Shown here in pieces: positions 56,952 through 64,000 of a DNA stretch of 64,000 nucleotides (position 1 is its first letter; every line of letters begins with the position of its first letter). This stretch comes from Sycobia sp. Sy_11 (lineage: Eukaryota > Arthropoda > Insecta > Hymenoptera > Epichrysomallidae), in contig JACCIC010000136.1 in assembly GCA_018907035.1 (NCBI GenBank), positions 1,274,501 to 1,338,500 of the forward strand, read 5' to 3'. Position numbers and translations under genes: made by a program. The notes below the pieces were generated by a model, which was not told the DNA's origin, ran no database searches, and saw only the letters and a program-made list of their open reading frames with translations.

Positions 56952-58670
56952 TTGTATATGGGCAGTCGACAGAAGTACAATTCAATTATTAATGAAATCA
57001 AATTTCTGAGCTTGGAGCGAGATTTAAACTTCTTTCTTCTTTTCAGAAAAGCGACTCTGCATCAGCAACTTTCTTCGAAAATATTATTATTATGGATATT
57101 TTGTCCGAGGACTAATCTCATTATTACATTTATTATTTAGTATTGTTCATATGCCGACTTATATAATTAAATATAAATTTAAAGAATGCTGTTGGTTTAA
57201 TCTTCCTCAACAGGAAATAATTAAAGGAAAATGCTATCTCCGCTACGCGCATGCGACCGTGGAGAAACAGATGGATAGATTTTGTAGAAATAAGCTTATT
57301 TTACATTGATGATATATAAGTTACAATAGGTAATAGGCAGTTCTCGTAGAGTTGATCCTTAATGAAAGATAAGCCATCTGTCTCTATTAATAGGTCTACA
57401 TTGAAATCACATGATAACTTTGTGTGAGTAAGTCCTCATGGATGAGATGAGATCTTCAACGAAGTTAGTACGTTGAATGAAAGGCGCATGTGGAAGTCGG
57501 TACATGACCTCTACAAAAATAGGGTCACAAGCCCTAGGAATTACTTCACAGAAAATATAATCTGGAAAATCAGGTCCTGAAATCCAGACAGTTGTGGAAG
57601 AGTACAAAAGATTGACATAAAAATTATTATCTATATGCATCTCAGCAGCACTTTTGTTTCTATTGTGATCATTCCGTAGAACGGTGAAGTCATTTATTTG
57701 TATGTCATTATTAATATACGATGCAAGTTTCCTTTCAGTGACAGCTATTGTATGGAAAGGTGGGTGTGAGGAGAAATGATGCCTTAATAGCTCGATGTGT
57801 CCGGTCAGTGACTTGACTTTGAAGTGGCAGACTGAAGTGATTTTCACGAGTGCGATTAAGATGATTTTTAGGATTTGCACATAAACCGGGGGGAAAATCA
57901 GGGATAAGAAGGTTTCTAGAGGGATTATTCATGGAGTTCACTGGGGGGCTGCAGTTACAAATCATGTAAGTTTTGTTCGGAGCTAATGCGTTTAGGGGTA
58001 TCCTCGTTTTTTCCGTGACATGAAGCTGTTATTTGCAGAGTGACTTTTTTCACGTGCTAATCTAAGGAGTTTATATGTGTAGAAAGGCAGAAATTCATTC
58101 AAGTTATAATAGGAAGGTGAGATATAAGCCGAAAGTGGTAGGTGGCCTAGTGTTGAAGGATCGATGAAAGTGGTCAAGACATGTCTACGTCTGATTTTTT
58201 TACTTTTGAGTTCCGTTTGAAGGGCATGTGAATATACTCTTAGAAGTAGAGGTCTTGATCGAGGATAATGGGCAGTGGCACAGAAATGGATTGTGTTGAA
58301 GTCTGTTCTTGAGTGGTTTTGATAGTTCCCAAATAGATAATTGGTTCAGAGCAAGGTGTGCTCGTTTTGGGTTTTTTGAAGTACAATGTTGCTATTTTTT
58401 AAAAAGTTGAGGGAATGTTCAATAGTATTGAGTTCAGATGATACGGCGCTAAGATTTGGGGCTTGGGTAACCAGAGACTCATATTTGCTCTCTAAAGTTC
58501 TTAAGGACTGATAGAAAACAAACAAGTTTTCTTGAATGTTTTTATCTAATTCAGATAGTTTACTATCGATGAGTTTTCCTAAAGCAGAAAAGCGATTGTT
58601 CAGACGGTTCTCAAGACCAGTAAGTCCCTGTAGATTGGTTAATTTTTCCAATACTAAGTCCACTTGTGCG
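56952..58670 (-). mobile_element. non-LTR retrotransposon fragment, inverted-repeat arm B
   Basis: This is the reverse complement of 48130-49708. It is the better preserved copy at its 5' side: the coiled-coil ORF1 start (MDLVLEKLTNLQGLTGLENR) is open from 58663 to 58346. The middle (57992-58177) has an open TFIDPSTLGHLPLSAYISP segment, deleted in part in arm A. From about 58000 down to 56952 the two arms differ at only a handful of bases. Confidence 0.87.
57407..57880 (-). pseudogene. endonuclease-like frame of the non-LTR fragment (arm B)
   Basis: Same 157 residues as the arm A frame at 48782-49255. The nucleotide difference noted within it (GCT for GCC in the RACD segment) is silent. It ends before the EEP catalytic DFN block because of the same break as in arm A. 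The shared defect shows the break predates the duplication. Confidence 0.75.
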
Positions 58671-58862
58671 CTGAAATTCTGTTATCTAATTACTATAACA
58701 GCAATTATCATGGTTCATTGGCTTCAAAAACATATTTTCAAAGAAATACGTTGAGCACGCCGTCATTCCGTCCGTAATATCACGTGATAAATAAGTTCGT
58801 GATTGCTGATAATTGTGTATATTAATTAAGCAGTTATGGTTCAAAACTCAAAATAGTAAAAA

Positions 58863-58914
58863 CTCTCTCTCTTTCTCTCTCTCTCTCTACAGAGAGAGAG
58901 AGAGAGAGAGAGAT
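58863..58914. repeat. CT tract followed by GA tract (self-complementary)
   Basis: About 28 bases of CT repeats are followed, after the short bridge ACAG, by about 24 bases of AG repeats. The whole can fold on itself. Confidence 0.92.
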
Positions 58915-58919
58915 AAAAC

Positions 58920-59190
58920 CTACAGCCACTTCCAGTAATCGTGATGCGTTATCGCCTGAATTTCGTAAGTTTGACGGTTGCTTTCGAAAAGTATGCGAAT
59001 ATTTATTTGGTTTCTGTCCATATCAGATTTCCTAGGATATGCAGTAGGCGTTATTATAGGATAGGGTCGATGAAATAAATTATTTACGTAAACTTTTGTT
59101 ATATAGTCATGCACAATGACTAACAGTCTTGCATCTGGCAACTCCGCTCTAATGCCTTGCACTTCGTTCTTCAGCCAGTAATGCTGCGGC
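58920..59190 (-). CDS. unrecognised open frame of about 90 codons
   Basis: On the - strand a frame runs from about 59190 to a stop at 58920, with an ATG at 59162 (MQGIRAELPDARLLVIVHDY). The composition looks protein-like: balanced charges, a VYVNNLFHRPYPIITP stretch, and no low complexity. I do not recognise the family. It could be a piece of a transposon or virus-derived gene, an exon of an unknown host gene, or chance. No promoter or splice context could be decided. Confidence 0.25.
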
Positions 59191-59439
59191 AGCGCTGCGC
59201 CAATGATTTTGAACAGAAAATCCCATCATCGCCGACGGGGTTTTAAGGGTTTGAGAAGTGCGATGTAAGAAAAGGAGGGGGTTTTTCCTCATCAGTTGTT
59301 TACAAGGGCAGCTTTCTAGGTCTAAAATCAATAAACCAATTCATTAGCCCTTGCCCTCTGCACATCTTGCGAAGTTCTCTGTAACCTTTTCCTGAACCAT
59401 TGCTATCAAGAGTTTGTCGCTGCTCTGTCACATACGGCA

Positions 59440-60420
59440 GACCAACTCAATTTACATCGAAGGAGTGGCGTCCTGGCGTTAGTCGAGACGCACGAACCTC
59501 ACTCTCCAGACTGTGGATAGGAGGGAAAAGCGAGTTGCTTGGTGATATATTAAGCCGCTGTACCGTTGGTGTGCGCGGGCTACCAGTCCTGACTCACGGG
59601 CTTTACTCTCTACGCTAGGTGTGGAGTGGGGACAAGTGTGATGCTCTTGATGATGCACTAAGTCACTGTGCCACAGGTGCAGCCACGGCTCCAGTCCGGA
59701 CGCACGGTCTAGAGTCTCCATAATAGCGGTAGCATGGGAAAATGCAGCAAGGCACTTGGTGTTACCCTTTTTAGAGTTATGTAACGTATGAATACCAGCC
59801 CTACTCACGGCTACTATTAAAAAATCCAAGAGCCATTTTAAGGGCCACCAACATCAGTAGCTATTTCAAAAAGTCAAGATTAAATAGCTCTTTTCAGGGC
59901 TGCAAAAACTGCTCGTACATCAGTCATTTTCAGACCTATCGGTCCCGTCTCGCAAGCGGCCAACAGCAGAGCCACAAGGCCGTGTACATTACAAGTTTTC
60001 TTCGGATTCAATTGATTTTATAATGCCATGGCCTATCGATCTTGTGGACTTTTGGGTGATCTGTGTTCGAGACACCTGGACACCTTAGCACTCGGTACAA
60101 CATTCGGTCGAAACTAATCGGTCAATCTATGTCAGTCACCTAATTGACCTCCCACGCTCGAGCTTGTTTCGGGCAACAACATGAGATTGGTATTCGAGCC
60201 TTCTCATCTCAGCAACGCGACGTCCCAGGCCCATTATTCCCGGTGTATGCAACAGATCTATGTCAGAGCCTCACGACCACGACGGACTTTACCTCTCGTA
60301 AGCGGGACAGTGAAGCGAAGCACAGGCACAGAAATGTAATTCTCTGATAATCCGGAATGGACATCCAGGTGAGACGACAGGGAATAATAGCTACTCACGG
60401 CTTTGACTTGATCTAGATCA
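59440..60420. repeat. degenerate tandem repeats, unit about 110-130 bp
   Basis: Variants of CCAGTCCTGACTCACGG recur at spacings of about 110-130 bases: near 59476 (weak), 59583, 59690, 59796 and 60390 (weak). Between them are loosely similar AAG..GTTGCTTGGTGAT.. segments. The units have diverged to about 60 percent or less by eye. The DNA is GC-richer than its surroundings. No gene was recognised. Confidence 0.5.
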
Positions 60421-60950
60421 CCTAGATTTAGATCAATCGGAGTTCAGCTCGGAGACAGAGGAAACCCCTCACCGTTTGCGATGCCCGGAGAGATCCTGTC
60501 TGGTGGGCAACATCGATATACGATATCCAACTTGTCCTATTCTGATCGTTCTACCGTCAAAACTAAAGTAGCGCAAACTATTCCTCTTTCCAAACCGAGT
60601 ACTTTTACATATTCTATAATACTTTTACATATTCGACAAAGTCTATTTTAGAAGCTCCCAGGCTTTTTAAACGGAGGTTCAACCAGTAGCATAACCTATT
60701 TTTGATAATGCGCATTCAATAGACACATCTTCTATTTACATTCTGCAGAAATTTCATTTGGACGAATAGAAGCAAAGTTATTGCGCCTTAAGTGACAGGG
60801 TGTTCTGTTTGTTAGAGCATTGAGGATTGAGCTAACATTAAGTTTTAAACTCGATAAAACTTTTACCGAAACACAAAATAATGCAACAAATTTATAATAG
60901 TGATTTATTAACTGATGCAACAATCAATAAATAGTTTCAGTGTTTCAAAG
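60421..60950. other. non-coding spacer
   Basis: No gene was recognised. A small tandem duplication, TACTTTTACATATTC, occurs twice at about 60599-60636. Confidence 0.45.
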
Positions 60951-61831
60951 ATGGCACGGCTCAAAGAAAAGGAACGTTCGTTCGGACCGGGAGGGAGAAG
61001 CGGTAAGCGAAAATAATTTCGAAAAAGTACGTTAATTCTTCACAAATGAGCCTAAATCATAGGTGCGTTATGTGAAAGTGGAATTAAATTTGTCATTAAC
61101 GTAGATTAATCGCATTTTGAACGAGCATTTGAGCCTCCGAACGGTTTGTTCGCGCTTTTTTGCACACATATTAACCGAGGCCCAAAAAGCGCTTCGAATT
61201 CTAAAGATTATTTAAGAAGCCCAAAACTATCTTTACTCTTTCGCAACTGGTGACAAAAGAACGTGTTTTAAATATTTTAACAATACTTTTCCCTAATCCA
61301 AATATCAAAGTGCCAAATGCAAAACCACCGATGAACAGAAACCGAAATAATAACGGTTCGAAAAATCGTAAATCAAGGGATTGCTTCAATTCCAAAAGCA
61401 TTATTTAGTAGGAATTCCTTGCGTCTAGCAAAGCCGTTAATGTTGTGTATTCTTTTGGAGTTCTGAAGGAGTTGCTTACCCGTATTCATCGTACTTACCT
61501 AGAATATCGTGAAAGTGGAAGCTGGCGTTTGTTGCATGCTAATGCGCCGTCCCATCGATCGAAATTAGTGACTGGTTTTTTCATCAAAAACAGCATTCTG
61601 ACGATCCATCACTCACCGTATTCATCTGATATTTCATCTTACGACTTCTACTTATTTGGTAAATTGCATTTGGCGATGAAAGGAAAGCGTTGCAGTAACG
61701 TGGAAGACATGCGACAGACAACGACAATTTGGAGGACGATTCCGGTCAACAAAAAGTTATGTGACATGCTGTTCGAATGCGCTAAAGTTTCTTTTAACTC
61801 GAAACGAAACAATTTTGGAGGAAAGAAGTAA
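60951..61831 (+). pseudogene. mariner transposase relic, family J
   Basis: It starts about MARLKEKERSFGPGGRSG. The HTH and linker are readable near 61110-61200 (INRILNEHLSLRTVCSRFFA, LTEAQKALRIL). The first catalytic aspartate is in FATGDKR. The open run 61445-61831 covers the core: GSWRLLHANAPSHRSKLV has Ala where the second catalytic Asp should be, and HHSPYSSDISSYDFYLFGK keeps the third. Several stops interrupt the middle. It is dead both by frame and by the lost active-site residue. Confidence 0.82.
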
Positions 61832-62599
61832 ATCTTGCTAAAATAATTTATCACTCTGCAAACTTTTAAAACAGGCCGGGTATAAGTTAAGGATGATATA
61901 ATAAGGAAGAACTAAGAAAGTGAAGAAGGAAAATAGACGGCGGGTGCCTTTGGGCAGTCACTACAGTAAACACAGTATGAGTACTTGTTCGATTTCGCAA
62001 AAAAAAGTTGTTACTTTCATGATCAACTTATTCGAGTCTTCGCCCGAGTGTGACGGAGAGATACGTACAGCTGTAGCACTGAGACCGGATTATCCGCAAT
62101 ATCATATGGCTTTGAAAGATAGTGCTAAAACTTCTCGTCCAGTTATGACTCGCCGTCTACGCGCTCTCACTCGTAAATGCGGCACGGTACCTATGTTCTC
62201 TCTCGTCGCGTAGCCCTCGAGTATATGCTCGTTTCAAAATTACAATTGGGCACATTAACGGAGGGCCTTACATTATCTGGGGTGTTTCAATGCTGCAAGG
62301 CTCACTTGCCTCGATATTAAAATCAGACTCGCTTCAAATGCGTTCTTTACCCGAAGGCTCTTGCATGTTGAACTTGTCTTCGTATTCAGGATCGCTGCCG
62401 TGATTTTAGGATTTCAGATCGGCGACCTGATGTTTTCCTAAAGCTTTTCTTGTGGAGTCTGTCTCTTTCTCTGATATAGTCTAACGCCCATCGATCTTTG
62501 GGGCAAGCTTATCGCCATAGCCTTTTCTACTATGCAAGGTCTTGAATTATCATAGCGAGCTTGCCTGGCCTGCTTCTGTAATGAGTTTACCGCTGCTTT
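61832..62599. other. non-coding spacer
   Basis: No gene was recognised. The open run at 61920-62213 has no motif. The last part may be the decayed 3' flank of the mariner relic that follows on the - strand. Confidence 0.4.
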
Positions 62600-63150
62600 T
62601 ATGTGGAGATCAGGTGGTGTATAAGACAGGTGGGGTAGAACTTCCTATTCGAACGATTTCAAATATGTCTTGACCACTGTCGCAACATGGGGTTGAGCAT
62701 TGTCATGCTGTAAAATCACTTTTTCATGTCTATCGTTGTATTGCGGCCGTTTGTCTTTCAATGTTCGGCTCAATTAGAACACATTAATTGTGTTCAATGT
62801 GATTGTTTTAATCTATTTTAACAACTCATAATACACTGTTTCGAGCTTGTCCCGCCAAATACTGAGAATGACCTTGGAACCGTGAATATTCGGTTTGGCC
62901 GCCGACGTGGAAGCATGGTCGTGATATCCCCATGTTTTCTACGCTTGGGATTATCGTAATGAACCGTTGAAGCCACTCTCGGTACGTTTTTTCACTAATA
63001 GCGATCTCAGCGTATTTGAAAACATTCAATGAGCCTCAGCCATTTCATAGATTTCTTATCTTATTTATTATAGCCTCATAGATTTCTTCATCTTAAAGCA
63101 GAAACTTAAAATCTCCCGCAAATGACCAGAATTTGGCTCGTAGATTAATA
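62600..63150 (-). mobile_element. mariner relic, family K
   Basis: In reverse and with several frame changes: YDNPKRRKHG after the first-aspartate region, FSVFGGTSS-type core strand, then NGRNTTIDMKK and the second-aspartate region MTMLNPMLRQW, ending near the third-aspartate block at about 62640. The layout is close to family B, but it is much decayed. Confidence 0.7.
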
Positions 63151-64000
63151 TATTTAATCGAGAATAACTTTATGATGGCGACATAAATCGAATAAAATTT
63201 CATTGATGTTATGTTTACAAATACTTAAGCGTATTGTATGACATCTACGATCTATTTATTTCCAGTATCACATATCGATACAGCCATAAATTGCAAAGGG
63301 GCGAAAATAAATTTGTACACCAAATAATTAGAAACTGAAAAAATAGAGTATTGTATATTTCTATTACATTTTTATTAGTAATTACTTTTGTTGTTGTAAT
63401 TATTTGTATATATAATATTATACTATCCACATCCTAGTAATATAGAACTACTCTGCCGCCCACACTTTAACCTCGAGCGCCTTTAGCGAGGCAGGATTTA
63501 TTATATGCACCCACGTCTTTTTTCATTCATGCTTCTACATAGACACGCGAAGGGATAAAAACTAGGATGCAACGCGACTCATGATCAGAAGCGAGGGAGT
63601 TATGGATATGACAAAATCAAAAACATTATTATAATAGTAAACTATAGTCTGTCTTGTGCATGAGAAGCCAGTTTGAAAAATTTCTATTATATTTTTCGGA
63701 ACATATGCGCAAGTCTAAATCCCCCCCTCCCAATGTATCTCTGCCGAAGAGGGCATCTATTACACTACTAATTGCCTACTCGTATGACTATCGATATATA
63801 AGGCGAAAACAAGGACATCGAAGAAGGATGAAGAAGTAATAAAGGAAGAACTTTACATTTTCTTCCATTTAATAGAAAAATTTTGTTTGACATGCATTGA
63901 AAGAATGCTGTAGAAAATAATTTTAAGCAATTAGACACCTAGACATACAAGTTAGAGAAAATGAAAGACTTGAATTTGTAATAAACAATCATCAAATTTT
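63151..64000. other. AT-rich non-coding right end
   Basis: No gene was recognised. A slightly CpG-rich patch at 63460-63560 has no identifiable feature. Confidence 0.5.

Overview
Organism and character. The window looks like part of an insect nuclear genome, most likely an ant or another hymenopteran. It is AT-rich, intron-dominated DNA in which CpG is not depleted. It is crowded with mariner, BEL/Pao, Ty3/gypsy, Penelope-like and non-LTR elements. The only host gene I can recognise has insect class-2 semaphorin sequence. The order-level assignment is an inference from the transposon repertoire; I could not run a search. Host gene. Three exons of a secreted class-2 semaphorin (Sema2a-like) lie on the + strand at 31264-31677, 52071-52347 and 52871-53318. 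Their splice phases match exactly (1 then 2). Together they encode the C-terminal part of the Sema domain, the PSI domain and the Ig domain. The intron between the first two exons is 20.4 kb and is filled with mobile DNA. The 5' exons and the last exon were not found, so the gene must extend beyond this window on at least one side. Layout. 1-3011: degenerate virus-like fragment, then CpG-rich non-coding DNA. 3012-4242: mariner copy. 4596-9520: decayed Ty3/gypsy element on the - strand. 10027-11328: TA microsatellite with a mariner. 11953-13480: R1-like non-LTR fragment (-). 13690-14330: mariner relic. 16385-17359: Penelope-like copy. 17464-18522: dead Tc-like transposase, followed by a cluster of CAAGGTCA-type motifs. 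19439-22357: two nearly identical mariners in the same orientation, the second with an uninterrupted 347-codon transposase. 23.2-26 kb: mariner relics. 26.6-27.2 kb: CpG-rich block that could hold a small exon. 27786-29070: mariner copy. 31.3-52 kb: semaphorin intron holding a 5.8 kb BEL/Pao element (34742-40555), a tRNA-related SINE-like sequence, several mariner relics, a non-LTR fragment and a Penelope-like element with inverted tails. 55100-56239: mariner. 56848-58670: inverted copy of the 48130-49850 segment. 58.9-64 kb: degenerate tandem repeats and mariner relics. How it fits together. Nothing here behaves as an operon or a co-ordinated gene system. The window is a nested transposon landscape laid over the 3' half of a neuronal guidance gene. 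At least eleven mariner lineages or relics are distinguishable. Only one transposase (21148-22191) looks complete. The most structurally interesting items are that intact mariner beside a one-nonsense sister copy, the Penelope-like element with opposed tails and a GIY-YIG domain, and a roughly 1.7 kb inverted duplication bracketing two semaphorin exons. I did not find a convincing undescribed biological system.
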